A stretch of 64,000 nt of DNA from Congeria kusceri (GCA_027627225.1 CM051029.1:864501-928500); one strand, 5' to 3'; numbered from the stretch's first letter, positions 12,675 through 25,397 are shown. The notes: generated by a model not told the origin, from the letters alone. Translations and numbers: made by a program.

Positions 12675-15600
12675 AGGACGTGCGTACGTACGTTCGTACG
12701 ACCCGACGGACCGCTAAGAACAATGTCTAATGCCTCCCAATGTGTGGGGACAGAAACAGAAAGGTAGAAGCAAGAAACGAACACAATAGGCACTACATTT
12801 CGACATAATGCTGGAAATATGACACTACCAATAATGCAGTATCAAAAATGGAGGTAGAAGCTATATATAGCAGTGTCATAAATCGAAAAAAACGCACTTA
12901 ATAAGGTGAGCTATAAAGACACGATAATGGTATCCTTACCACGGATAATTTATGGCTAATTGCAATCAATAAAACTGTATCAGTTGTCAAAACATGCCTA
13001 GTTATGCAACTCGCCATAATACTGTAAATAAGACAATGAGAGCACCCGAATGCTGGAAATAAAGCCAGATCAATGTGTTTATGGACAACAAATATAGAAC
13101 GGTAAATAATGGAAAGTTATGTTTAAATAATATTGCTCGCATCATAAATATATTTAACTACACATGTATGATTGGTAATTCGATTTTTACTAACACTCTT
13201 TCTTTATTTGACTCTCCCCAATTCTCGGGTGTTGAACTCTAGTGCATTGGCACCATCCTGTTGTCACAGTTTAGGGAATCGAATCATCTGAGATAAATTG
13301 ATAATCACTCAAATTTGACTGACTGTATTTATGGCATTTTATATTGCACCCCTCTCAAATGCGTTGATAAAACACACTTGCATAATGATTAAATCTTTGT
13401 TAACCTGTAGTCGGACTAAACTATGTAATGGTGATAAGGTAAATAATTTTAACAATCAATAATAACTAATTTTGTCACAATAGTATTGATAGTATCAACA
13501 TTACATAGTGACACATACGTTTTCATGCTTATTCGATTATTACTAATAACCAAATGGAATGTATTTGTAGAGAACAAATGTAGGACGTATACGCATTTCG
13601 GGAACGTATTACATATACAACAAACATGATCCTTCTTTTCCTTAAGTTATGCATTAATTTAAATTCACACCGTGCTTTGTTAGTTATTTCTTGGGTGGGG
13701 ATAATTCCAACAATGATACTGATCATTCACTTAAAACAAACCGAATGCATATACACATTTTTTCCAAAAATAAACGTGCGCTATTCTTTCACACGATATG
13801 TAAAAGCAAAACACTATTTAAAATATGTGGGTGCCGAATATGTGAGCAAACTATTTACATTTGTTTGGATATACTTCAATATGATATGGGTAAGTATTAA
13901 ATATATAGAGATAGTACTTTAAATCAAAGTACATTGTTCTTTATTATTGAAACAAACATACATGACATTCTTCATAGAAACTACTTAAATTAAAGGTGTA
14001 AGGATATTTTTCTAATAGATCAAAACGCATTTAATATATGCTTGGTAAGATACTATGTATTCAGACAATAGGGATTTAATCCCCGCTATCCAATTGCGTT
14101 ATAATATATGTCCAATGCAATAACTGCATTTAAGACATGAAATACATTTACAAACCTGTGCAATTGCCAAGATATTAATACACACGAAATTCGCCATAAG
14201 TACCCATAAGCTGATAAAGATAGAAATCGAATCCATAGTATGAATAAAAAGCTCACAATTAAAAACATGATGGGGAGAAATCAGACAGAATAAGACAATC
14301 GAATAATCAGCATACATAATGCGGAATATTATTCTGTCCGTTAGCCGTTTACTACAAATATTAGCATATCGAATTAAAATTATTTGTGAAAATAAATAAA
14401 ATAACATTTGTATTTGCCTCACATGCATGCAGAAGCATCTCAACATACTTCCAAAAGAAATAAACGCATGTAACTTAATGCTTGAAATGCAACCATATTC
14501 AATACCTTTATAATTTAATAGAGAATAACTTTGTGCTTCAGAAAATATCATATATTTAATCAAATAGAAAACGTCATTACGCATGTAAAAAAACTGACAA
14601 ATATGCGCTCTTTTAGTTACAAATATATCACTCATATTTGTAAACCGCCCTGAAATGTGCAATTGCCAATATAAAACAGGCAAGTGAGACCCAAACTTGC
14701 TAAATAACATATAGAACAAGAACAGATGTAGGTCATAAAATGCACTGTAGTCCCTAAATTATGAATTTCAATTTTTAATTTTTATTTCTACGAGCTGTTA
14801 GCGAACACTCAACACGCTAATCGACATATTTCTGAAAATATGGTACACTCAACAGTAAAGTATCAACTAGATGTGTCACATACACGGATGCCCCCACCAC
14901 ATATGTTTGGAAACAGTCAAAGGACTTGTCGCCAACACTAATTCTTGCCTCAAAAAATATTTTTTTATAATTATTTTATAGTACAAAAATGACAAATGGT
15001 AATACTTCTACAGAAATTGGTCGCAGCTAAAATTTCTTCCTTTGCGATCACCTAGACATTAATGTCCTTCAGCTTTGACAGTTTGAACGCCATCCTCCAA
15101 GCATTTCAAGAGTGGCTGAGTCCACAAAATATCGATAAGTATATATTCTATGGTGGAGAATTGGAAAAGGGCCATAATTCTGCCAACATTAGTCGCTGCC
15201 GAAATGCCTTCATGTATGATAACACACACATTTAGGACCTTTTGTTGTAAAAGTTTGAACAGGTTTATCAAACTGTTTAAGAGAAGTTGAGTCTTCATAT
15301 CTATATTCTGTTGTTGAAAAATGGCCAAAGGCCATACATCTTCCAAAATTTATTCCTTTTAGATCATCTACACATACTGGTTCCTCAGCTTTAAACATTG
15401 AAGCAAGATCAGCCTAGCACTTCAAAAAGTGTTGAGTCCAAAAAATTTCAAGAAGTACTATAGTAGTAAAAATGAAAAATAGCAATAAATCTGCCAAAAT
15501 TGGACGCAGCCTAAATTTCGTCTTTTACGATCACCTACACATTAAGGTTCTCCAGCTGTGAACGTTTCAGTTAAATCCGCCCAGCTCTGTAAGAGGAGTT

Positions 15601-15774
15601 CATATGTTGTATATTCTATAGTGGAAATGATGACAAAGGGCCATAATTCTACCAAATGTAGTCTCAGCAAAAATTCCATCTCTCACGATCACCCACACAC
15701 TAAGGTTCTAAAGCTATGAAAGTTTGAGCGAAATCCGCCCAGCAGTAAAAGAGGTGTTGAATCCATACATTTTC
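12675..15774 (-). repeat. Left unit 3 (3100 bases)
   Basis: Standard anatomy with the sub-repeat block at about 14985-15774. It shares with left unit 4 several private variants, for example GAATAACTTTGTGCTTC in place of the usual GAATACCTTTATGCTTC near 14525. This removes the stop that closes the recurring frame in most copies, so the frame runs 206 codons here (14099-14719). Nothing else in it suggests a gene. Confidence 0.92.
14099..14719 (-). other. Recurring open frame, 206 codons, probably non-coding
   Basis: The same frame as at 17154-17816 but without the 4-base deletion, so it ends in the common CIGHIL form. Units with shorter versions include 2497-2982 and 60400-60885 (161 codons), and 8693-9040, 11002-11349, 45073-45420, 51248-51595 and 54341-54688 (115 codons). 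It is cut to 63 codons in right units 2, 3, 4, 5 and 7 by a stop in TTGTTAGCTTG. No function can be assigned. Confidence 0.25.
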
Positions 15775-18700
15775 AGGACGTGCGTACGTACGTTCGTACG
15801 ACCCGACGGACCGCTAAGAACAATGTCTAACGCCTCCCAATGTGTGGGGACAGAAACAGAAAGGTAGAAGCAAGAAACGAACACAGTAGGCACTACATTT
15901 CGACATAATGCTGGAAATGTGACACTACCAATAATGCAGTATCAAAAAGTGAGGTAGAAGCTATATATAGCAGTGACAGAAATCGAAAGAAACGCGCTTA
16001 ATAAGGTGAGCTATAAAGACACGATAATGGTATCCTTAACCCGGATAATTTATGGCTAATTGCAATAAATAAAACTGTATCAGTTGTCAAAACATGCCTA
16101 GTTCTGCAACTCGCCATAATACTGTAAATAAGACAATGAGAGCACCCGAATGCTGGAAATAAAGCCAGATCAATGTGTTTATGGAGAACAAATATAGAAC
16201 GGTAAATAATGGAAAGTTTTGTTTAAATAATATTGCTAGCATCATAAATATATTTAAGAACACATGTATGATTGGTAATGCGATTATTACTAACACTCTT
16301 TCTTTATTTGACGCCTCCCAATTCTCGGGTGTTGAACTCTAGTGCGTTGGCACCATCCTGTTGTCACAGTTTAGAGAATCGAATCATCTGAGATAAATGG
16401 ATAATCACTCAAATTTGACTGACTGTATTTATGGCATTTTATATTGCACCCCTCTCAAATGCGTTGATAAAACACACTTGCATAATGATTAAATCTTTGT
16501 TAACCTGTAGTTGGACTAAACTATGTAATGGTGATAAAGATAATTAATTTCAACAATCAATAATAACTACTTTTGTCACAATAGTATTGATAGTATCAAC
16601 ATTACATAGTAACACATACGTTTTCATGCTTATTCGATTATTACTAATAACCAAATGGAATGTATTTGTAGAGAACAAATGTAGGACGTATACGCATTTC
16701 GGGAACGTATTACATATACAACAAACATGATCCTTCTTTTCCTTAAGTTATGCACTAATTTAAATTCACACCGTGCTTTGTTAGTTATTTCTTGGGTGGG
16801 GATAATTCCAACAATGACACTGATTATTCACTTAAAACAAACCGAATGCATATACACATTTTTTCCAAAAATAAACGTGCGCTATTCTTTCAGACCATAT
16901 GTAAAAGCAAAACACTATTTAAAATATGTGGGTGCCGAATAAGTAAGCAAACTATTTACATTTGTTTGGATATACTTCAATATGATATGGGTAAGTATTA
17001 AATATATAGAGATAGTACTTTAAATCAAAGTACATTGTCCTTTATTATTGAAACAAACATACATGACATTCTTCATAGAAACTACTTAAATTAAAGATGT
17101 AAGGATATTTTTCTAATAGATCAATACGCATTTAATATATGCTTGGTAAGATACTATGTATTCAGACAATAGGGATTTAATCCCCGATATCCAATTGCGT
17201 TATAATATATGGCCAATGCAATAACTGCATTTAAGACATGAAATACATTTACAAACCTGTGCAATTGCCAAGATATTAATACACACGAAATTCGCCATAA
17301 GTACGCATAAGCTGATAAAGATAGAAATTGAATCCATAGTATGAATAAAAAGCTTACAATTAAAAACATGAGAGAAATCAAACAGAATAAGACAATCGAA
17401 TAATCAGCGTACATAATGCGGAATATTATTCTGTCCGTTAGCGGTTTACTACAAATATTAGCATATCGAATTAAAATTATTTGTGAAAATAAATAAAATA
17501 ACATTTGTATTTGCCTCACATGCATGCAGAAGCATCTCAACATACTTCCAGAAGAAATAAACGCATGTAACTTAATGCTTGAAATGCAACCATATTCAAT
17601 ACCTTTATAATTTAATAAAGAATAACTTTGTGCTTCAGAACATATCATATATTTAATCAAATAGAAAACGTCATTACGAATGTAAAAAAACTGACAAATA
17701 TGCGCTCTTTTAGTTGCAAATATATCACTCATATTTGTAAACCGCCTTGAAATATGCAATTGCCAATATAAAACAGGCAAGTGAGACCCAAACATGCTAA
17801 ATAACATATAGAACAAGAACAGATGTAGGTCATAAAATGCACTGTAGTCCCTAAATTATGAATTTCAATTTTTAATTTTATTTCGACGAGCTGTTAGCGA
17901 ACACTCAACACGCTAATCGACATATTTCTGAAAATATGGTACACTCAACGGTACAGTATCAACTAGATGTGTCACATACACGGATGCCCCCACCACATAT
18001 GTTTGGAAACAGTCAAAGGACTTGTCGCCAACACTAATTCTTGCCTCAAATAATAATTTTTTAATAATTATTTTATAGTACAAAAATGACAAAGGGTAAT
18101 ACTTCTACAGAAATTGGTCGCAGCTAAAATGTCTTCCCTTGCGATCGCATAGACATTAATATCCTTCAGCTTTGACAGTTTGAACGCCATCCGCCAAGCA
18201 TTTCAAGAGTGGCTGAGTCCACAAAATATCGATAAGTATATATTCTATGGTGGAGAAGTGGAAAAGGGCCATAATTCTGCCAACATTAGTCGCTGCCGAA
18301 ATGCCTTCATGTATGATAACACACACATTAAGGACCTTTTGTTGTAAAAGTTTGAACAAAGTTGATCAAACTGTTAAAAAGAAGTTGAGTCTTCATGTCT
18401 ATATTCTGTTGTTGAAAAATGGCCAAAGGCCAGACATCTTCCAAAATTCTTTCCTTTTCGATCATCTACACATACTGGTTCCTCAGCTTTAAACATTGAA
18501 GCAAAATCAGCCTAGCACTTCAAAAAGTGCTGTGTCCAAAAAAATTCAAGAAGTACTGTAGTAGTAAAAATGAAAAATAGCAATAAATCTGCCAAAATTG
18601 GACGCAACCAAAATTTCGTCTTTTTAGATCACCTACACATTAAGGTTCTCCAGCTGTGAACGTTTCAGTTAAATCCGCCCAGCTCTGTAAGAGGAGTTCA

Positions 18701-18872
18701 TATGTTGTATATTCTATAGTGGAAATGATGACTAAGGGCCATAATTCTACCAAATGTAGTCTCAGCAAAAATTCCATCTCTCACGATCACCCACACACTA
18801 AGGTTCTAAAGCTGTGAAAGTTTGAGCGAAATCCGCCCAGCAGTAAAAGAGGTGTTGAATCCATACAGTTTC
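15775..18872 (-). repeat. Left unit 4 (3098 bases)
   Basis: The closest relative of left unit 3 by shared variants, with the sub-repeat block at about 18075-18872. A 4-base deletion near 17371 (ACATGAGAGAAATC against ACATGATGGAGAGAAATC) shifts the recurring frame; the same deletion occurs in left unit 5 near 20461. Confidence 0.92.
17154..17816 (-). other. Recurring open frame, longest version (220 codons), probably non-coding
   Basis: The frame starts at a Met near MFYMLFSMFGSHLPVL and is rich in Ile, Leu, Phe, Ser and Cys; I recognise no domain, signal or catalytic motif. The first two thirds match the frame in other units, but a 4-base deletion near 17371 switches the last ~70 codons into a different frame from the ILAIAQVCKC...CIGHIL ending found elsewhere. 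Most other units have a stop at the GAAGCATAA equivalent. Length and hydrophobicity are what AT-rich repeats readily give. I list it because it is the longest open frame in the window. Confidence 0.25.
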
Positions 18873-21800
18873 AGGACGTACGTACGTACGTTCGTACGAC
18901 CCGACGGACCGCTAAGAACAATGTCTAACGCCTCCCAATGTGTGGGTACAGAAACAGAAAGGTAGAAGCAAGAAACGAACACAGTAGGCACTACATTTCG
19001 ACATAATGCTGGAAATGTGACACTACGAATAATGCAGTATCAAAAAGTGAGGTAGAAGCTATATATAGCAGTGACAGAAATCGAAAGAAACGCGCTTAAT
19101 AAGGTGAGCTATAAAGACACGATAATGGTATCCTTAACCCGGATAATTTATGGCTAATTGCAATCAATAAAACTGTATCAGTTGTCAAAACATGCCTAGT
19201 TATGCAACTCGCCATAATACTGTAAATAACACAATGAGAGCACCCGAATGCTGGAAATAAAGCCAGATCAATGTGTTTTGGGATAACAAATATAGAACGG
19301 TAAATAATGGAAAGTTTTATTTATATAATATTGCTAGCATCATAAATATATTAAACAACGCATGCATGATTGGTAATTCGATTATTACTAACACTCTTTC
19401 TTTATTTGACTCTCCCCAATTCTCGGGTGTTGAACTCAAGTGCATTGGCACCATCCTGTTGTCACAGTTTAGAGAATCGAATCATCTGAGATAAATGGAT
19501 AATCACTCAAATTTGTCTGACTGTATTTATGGCATTTTGTATTACACTCCTCTCAAATGCGTTGATAAAACACACTTGCATAATGATTAAATCTTTGTTA
19601 ACCTGTAGTTGGACTGAACTATGTAATGGTGATAAAGGTAATTAATTTTAACAATCAATAATAACTAATTTTGTCACAATAGTATTGATAGCATCAACAT
19701 TACACAGTAACACACACGTTTTCATGCTTATTCGATTATTACTAATAACCAAATGGAATGTATTTGTAGAGAACAAATGTAGGACGCATTTCGGGAACGT
19801 ATTACATATACAACAAACATGATCCTTCTTTTCCTTAAGTTATGCACTAATTTAAATTCACACCGTGCTTTGTTAGTTATTTCTTGGGTGGGGATAATTC
19901 CAACAATGACACTGATCATTCACTTAAAACAAACCGAATGCATATACACATTTTTTCCAAAAATAAATGTGCGCTATTCTTTCAGACCATATGTAAAAGC
20001 TAAACACTATTTAAAATATGTGGGTGCCGAATAAGTAAACAAATTATTTACATTTCTTTGGATATACTTCAATATGATATGGGTAAGTATTAAATATATA
20101 GAGATAGTACATTAAATCAAAGTACATTGTCCTTTTTTATTGAAACAAACATACATAGCATTCTTCATAGAAACTACTTAAATTAAAGATGTAAGGATAT
20201 TTTTCTAATAGATCAAAACGCATTTAATATATGCTTGGTGAGATACTACGTATTCAGACAATAGGGATTTAATCCCCGCTATCCAATTGCGTTATAATAT
20301 ATGGCCAATGCAATAACTGCATTTACGACATGAAATACATTTACAAACCTGTGCAATTGCCAAGATATTCATACACACGAAATTCGCCATAAGTACCCAT
20401 AAGCTGCTAAAGATAGAAATCGAATCCATAGTATGAATAAAAAGCTTACAATTAAAAACATGAGAGAAATCAGACAGAATAAGACAATCGAATAATCAGC
20501 ATACAGAATGCGGAATATTATTCTGTCCGTTAGCCGTTTACCACAAATATTAGCATATGGAATTACAATTATTTGTAAAAATAAATAAAATAACATTTGT
20601 ATTTGCCCCACATGTATGCACAATCATCTCCACATACTTCCAAAAGAAATAAACGCATGTAACTCAATGCTTGAAATGCAACCAGATTTAATACCTTTAT
20701 AATTTAATAAATAAAACATTTATGCTTCAGAAGATATCCTTTATTTAGTCAAATAGAAAACGTCATTACGCATGTAAAATACACTGTCTGTTTACAAATA
20801 TGCGCTCTGTTAGTTACAAATATATCACTCATATTGGTGAACCGCCTTGAAATATGCAATTGCCAATATAAAACAGGCAAGTGAGACCTAAACTTGCTCA
20901 ATAACATATAGAACAAGAAAATATGTAGGTCATAGAACGCACTGTAGACCCTAAATTATGCATTTCAATTTTTTAAGTTTAATTTCTACAAGCTGTAAGC
21001 GAACACTCAGCGCGACAAAACGACATATTTCTGAAAATATGGTACACTCAACAGTACAGTATCAACTAGATGTGTCACAGATACGGATGCCCCCACCACA
21101 CATGTTTGGAAACAGACAACACTAATTCTTGCCTCAACAAATAACTTTTTAAAATTATATTATAGTAGAAAAATGACAAAGGGTAATACTTCTGTCGAAA
21201 TTGGTCGCAGCCGAAATTTCTTCTTTTGCGATCGCCTAGACACTAATGTCCTTCAGCTTTCACAGTTTGATTGCCATCCGCCAAGCATTTCAAGAGGGGT
21301 TGAGTCCACAAAATATCGGGAATTATATATTATATGGTGGAATAGTGGAAAAGGGCCATAATTCTGCCAAAATTAGTCGCTGCCAAATTTCCTTCATATA
21401 TGATCACCTACACATTAAGGCTCTTTAGCTGTAAAAGTTTCAACGAAATTTATGAAACTGTTAAATAGATTCCTCCGTCTATATTCTATAGTAGAAAAAT
21501 GGCCAAGGGCCATAAATATGCCAAAAATTGGTCGTAGCCAAAATTCATTCCTTTCAGATCGTCTACACATAATGGTTCCTCAACTTTAAACATTTAAGTA
21601 AAATCAGCCTAACAGTTCAAAAAGTGTTGAGTCCAAAAAAATTTAAGAAGTAGTATAGTAGTAAACATGAAAAATAGCAATAAATCTGCCAAAATTGGAC
21701 GCAGCCTAAATTTCGTCTTTTACGATCACCTACACATTAAGGTTCTCCACCTGTGTATGTTTCAGTTAAATCCGCCCAGCACTGTAAGAGGAGTTAATCT

Positions 21801-21969
21801 TTTGTATATTCTATACTGGAAAAAATGACAAAGGGCCATGATTCTACCAAATGTTGTCTCAGCAAAAATTCCATCACTCACGATCACTCACACATCAAGG
21901 TTCCAAGGCTATGAAAGTTTGAGCGAAATCCGCCCAGCAGTAAAAGAGGAGTTGCATCCATACAATTTG
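18873..21969 (-). repeat. Left unit 5 (3097 bases), transition into the palindrome core
   Basis: The outer part (18873 to about 20640) resembles left units 3 and 4. From about 20690 to 21969 it instead shares private variants with right unit 1 at 28302 to about 29565, including CAGACAGTGTAT-type sequence (20777 and 29500) and a changed sub-repeat block (21163-21969 against 28302-29110). The unit is therefore a junction between array-type and palindrome-type sequence. Confidence 0.88.
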
Positions 21970-22859
21970 AGGACGTGCGTACGCACGTGCGTAGACCCGA
22001 CGGACCGTTAAGAACAATGCCTAATGCTTCCCAATGTGTGGGGACATAAAAAGAAAGGTAGAAGCAACAAACGAACTCAGTAGGCACTACATTTCGACAT
22101 AATGCTGGAAATGTGACACTACCAACAATGCAGTATCAAAAAGTGAGGTAGAAACTAAATATAGAACTGATAGAAATCGAAAAACGCACTTAATAAGGTG
22201 AGTTATAAAGACACCATAATGGTATCCTTACTCCGGAAAATTTATGGTTAATTGCTATCAATTAAACTGTATGAGTTGTCAAAACATGCCTAGTTCTGCA
22301 ACTCGCCATGATACTGTAAATAAGACAATGAGAGCACCCGAATGCTGGAAATAAAGCCAAATCAATGTGTTTGGGGAGAAAAAACACACTTGCATAATGT
22401 TTACATCTGTGTTAACCTGTAGTTGGACTAAAATATGTAATGAAGATAAATGTCAATAATTTTAACAATCAATAATAACTAATTTTGTCAGAATAGTATT
22501 GATAGCATCAACATTACATAGTAACACACACGTTTTCATGCTTATTCGATTATTACTAATAACTATTACAGCCATTAATGAAAAAATATATTTATTGCAG
22601 TTATAAATACAATGATAAACCTTTGATATATAAACCCAGGGAAAGTGTCACATTTATAACCCATACAGATTTCGATTCCCATGTAATAATTGTATGTCAA
22701 AACTAACAATTAATCAGATTTTCTGCAGCTGTTTAAGTACACTGATCCAATCTCATGTTCCATTCATGTTGTTTGAGAGTCTGTTCTAACACATATGGAC
22801 GAAGAAGGTTTTAGTCTGGCGCAGTAAAATAATAACATACCATGGACGAAATTGTATAT

Positions 22860-22900
22860 GGACAATGTAAATTGTCCGTTTGTATTTAAATAAAAATACA
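22860..22900. other. Two adjacent perfect hairpins in the decayed inner monomer
   Basis: GGACAAT-GTAA-ATTGTCC (22860-22877) is followed immediately by TGTATTT-AAATAA-AAATACA (22881-22900). The mirror of the first is near 27400 in the right arm. They sit where the inner monomer joins its ~290-bp alternative sequence to the body. Confidence 0.55.
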
Positions 22901-23767
22901 TAAATGTATACATTGAAAATACTTGATTTAAAGGTGTTGTGATATGTTTCTAATAGATCAAAAAGTATATATTGTATGTTTTATTAGATAGTATGTATTC
23001 AGATAGTAGTGATTCAATCCCCACAAAATGCAATGCAGCAATTCCAGCACATAACTTTGATATAATGCTGACAACATGGCACACCAAACAATACAATTTC
23101 AAAACTGGAGGTGTCCTACTGCGTTTTAATAAATTGCCAATGCAATAAATGTATTTATGACCTATAAAACATGTATAAATATGTGGTGTAGACAAGATAT
23201 CTCTACACACGGAACTCGCCATAAGTATTCAAAAGCTAATAAGATCGAATCGTAACGACAATATGAATAAAAAGCTTATAATAAAAACAACACGCAAGAG
23301 AGACACAAGGGAAAATAAAGTAATTGATAACTCAGCATACATAAGACGGATGATTATTCTGTCAACTAATTGTTATCCTTAATTATTAGCATATAAAATG
23401 AAAAAGATTGGTTTACCTTACAAAATAACATTGGTATTTGCCTCACATGCATGCGCAAGCATCTCAACATACTTCCAAAAGAAATAAGCGAATGTAACTT
23501 TATGCTTGAAATACAAATAGATTTGATACGTTTAAAATATATAAGAAATTAATTATGTTTATGCTTCAGAAGATATCATATATTCAGCCGTATAGAAAAC
23601 GCCATTACTCAATATGCGTAAGAAGGGAGCCCCTCTTAGTATATCACTAAATGTGTGTTAACCTTGAAATATGCAATTGCCACTATAGCATATATAATAG
23701 GTACACTTATAGGATATACAATACACTGTAGAAACTACAATTATGCATTATAATAATTAATTTTAAT

Positions 23768-23870
23768 TGTTACAAGCAGCAATCGAACACAGTGATCAGC
23801 ACTGCCTTTCGACATAATGCTGGAAATATGGAACACTCAACAATACAGTATCAAAAAGTGAGGCAGAAAC
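23768..23870 (-). repeat. Single A/B motif without the ~1-kb block (left arm)
   Basis: In standard units the diverged motifs A and B flank a ~1-kb block holding the sub-repeats and CGTACG tract. Here one motif combines features of both: B-like TTTCGACATAATGCTGG, A-like ACACTCAACAATACAG, then B-like TATCAAAAAGTGAGG. Sequence on either side matches the outer flanks of A and of B in standard units. This looks like the ancestral unfilled state, although loss of the block is an alternative. Confidence 0.7.
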
Positions 23871-24884
23871 AATTATAGCAACTCATTGCTGGAAATGACA
23901 GAAATCGAACAACACAATAAAGTGAGCTATAAAGACTCTGTAACGCTTTCCATACTACGGAGAATGTATGGTGTATTACTTTTAATTAAACTTAGAATTA
24001 GTTGGCAATGATACTTGTCCTGCAATCGACACATAATACCCTAAAACAAACAATGAGAGCTCCCAGATGGAATGTCTATGGTGCAAACTCATGTAGAACG
24101 CTCTCGGATGTCGGCAGCATATTACAAATACAAGATCCCTCTTTTACTTCTGCATTCTGAATTTAATGCGCATTATTATGCTTATATGTTTTTTTTCTTA
24201 CACAAACATGCACTATATTTAATATCATATTAAAAGTTGGCGTACAAAATAATTACATTTTTGGAAATTTAGGCGTGGTATACAATAATAGCAAAAATGC
24301 TGAAACATTATCTAGAGCCCATTTTAACTGTCCATTTTTATTCAAATGAAGATTAATAAAATATATACACACAAACTGCGTGCTTAAAAGATGTAGGGAT
24401 ATGTTTGTAATAGAACAAATGAATGTACTTCATGCTATAGACGATATCATGTATTCGGACAATATTTTTTTTATCCCAACTAAAAGCAAGCAAACAATGT
24501 CAAGACTAAAAGACAACGGCAAACCAAACATTAACGTTTCAAAACGGGAGGTATCCTTTTGCATTATTATGAACGATCCTGAAATATTGTCAATGCAATA
24601 ATTATATTTAAGAACACAGGTATATTGAGAAATCTCCCACTGTGGAGTTGACGAAACATTTTGTTTGAGCAATACAATTGGTGTTTCACTATCAACAAAA
24701 CGTTATGACTTGCCAACAGGTGCGTGTGATTTACCAACTCGCATATACTGTTAAAAAGGCAATCAAAACAACCGAATGCTGGAAATAGAGAAACATTAAA
24801 CGCTTGCGCATTTCGGGAACGTAGCAACGTGGAACTATCATCACTTATCTTGCGATGTATTTTGATATAGTAAGATGTGAAGTG

Positions 24885-25397
24885 TGCACAGACAGATCAA
24901 CGGACGGACGTTTACCAAAAAAAAAACACAATTTAAATCTAATGATGCTGTATAACAAAATTAAATTGTTCGCACTAAATAATCACATTTAATTCGTTTC
25001 ATGTTATTTTTACTTTTATAACAAATATTCAATATATATGAACAAGTAAAATGCATATAGCATACATGTTTGTTTAGCAATTTCTACCGCGCCCGAGAAA
25101 TAGGTCGAACACGTTTTTTATTGCCAAGCGTGGTCAAAATATTCCAAATGGATTGTTCGTTTGCAATTGTTCAAAGGGTAATGGAGAACAAGCCAACACA
25201 AGTCAATTAACATAATTAAAAACAACAACATTTGGTCATTTAATATTCGAGGTCCCCTAAGTCTATAGATTGATACATCAAATATAAAGTCTCTATTTTT
25301 AGAACTCTATAAATACACTTCATCAACACGCGTGAAAAAGAAGTAAATATTATTTGATTGTTGAGACAAAAATATGCACATACTAAAATTATATTAT
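24885..25397. other. 513-bp spacer at the palindrome centre, unique in this window
   Basis: I find no second copy of this stretch anywhere else in the window. It is AT-rich, with an A-run at about 24918-24927, a CGGACGGACG string near 24902 and a TATAAATA string near 25307. No open frame of note, tRNA, rRNA or small-nuclear-RNA pattern is visible. The matched arms stop abruptly at AGTG (24884) and CACT (25398). The TATA-like string is expected by chance in such AT-rich DNA and is not called as a promoter. Confidence 0.75.

Larger units (their letters stand above)
1..24884 (-). repeat. Left array of ~3.1-kb tandem satellite units
   Basis: Six phase-marked units and a decayed inner unit lie head to tail. 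Four intervals between successive CGTACG tracts measure 3097 to 3100 bases; the exceptions are the first unit (about 1.1 kb too long) and the 7271-12674 interval (two units with an internal loss). I assign the minus strand because the recurring long open frame reads on that strand here and on the plus strand in the right array. Left-arm units differ from each other by many scattered substitutions and small indels, more than most right-arm units do. No transposase, reverse transcriptase or other recognisable protein appears in any frame. This is large-unit satellite DNA by structure; whether the unit descends from a mobile element is open. Confidence 0.93.
21970..24884 (-). repeat. Inner left unit 6: short, decayed monomers next to the axis
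   Basis: It starts with a variant tract containing a perfect 16-base palindrome (ACGTGCGTACGCACGT, 21973-21988). A ~290-bp deletion follows at 22376-22386. From about 22384 three successively more decayed and shorter monomer pieces follow: about 22384-23940, 23941-24600 and 24680-24836. Each is recognisable by degraded versions of unit landmarks, such as the TCTAATAGATCAAAA string near 22950, the CACATGCATGCGCAAGC string near 23450 and CATTTCGGGAACG near 24813. None carries the sub-repeat block. Frames of 60 to 90 codons here are not recognisable proteins. Confidence 0.85.

Noticed and set aside
24380..24601. 73-codon frame matched in both palindrome arms (25683-25904) as a gene pair
   Set aside because: The match reflects the DNA palindrome. 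The frame lies in a decayed monomer and has no recognisable protein features.
24885..25397. Promoter in the spacer, from a TATAAATA string near 25307
   Set aside because: Such a string is expected by chance in AT-rich DNA, and no open frame or other promoter context follows it.
24885..25397. Palindrome as a missed-adapter fold-back sequencing artefact
   Set aside because: The arms differ at scattered bases and by indels, a 513-bp non-palindromic spacer separates them, and unit variants diverge beyond ~4 kb. A misjoin during assembly is not excluded.
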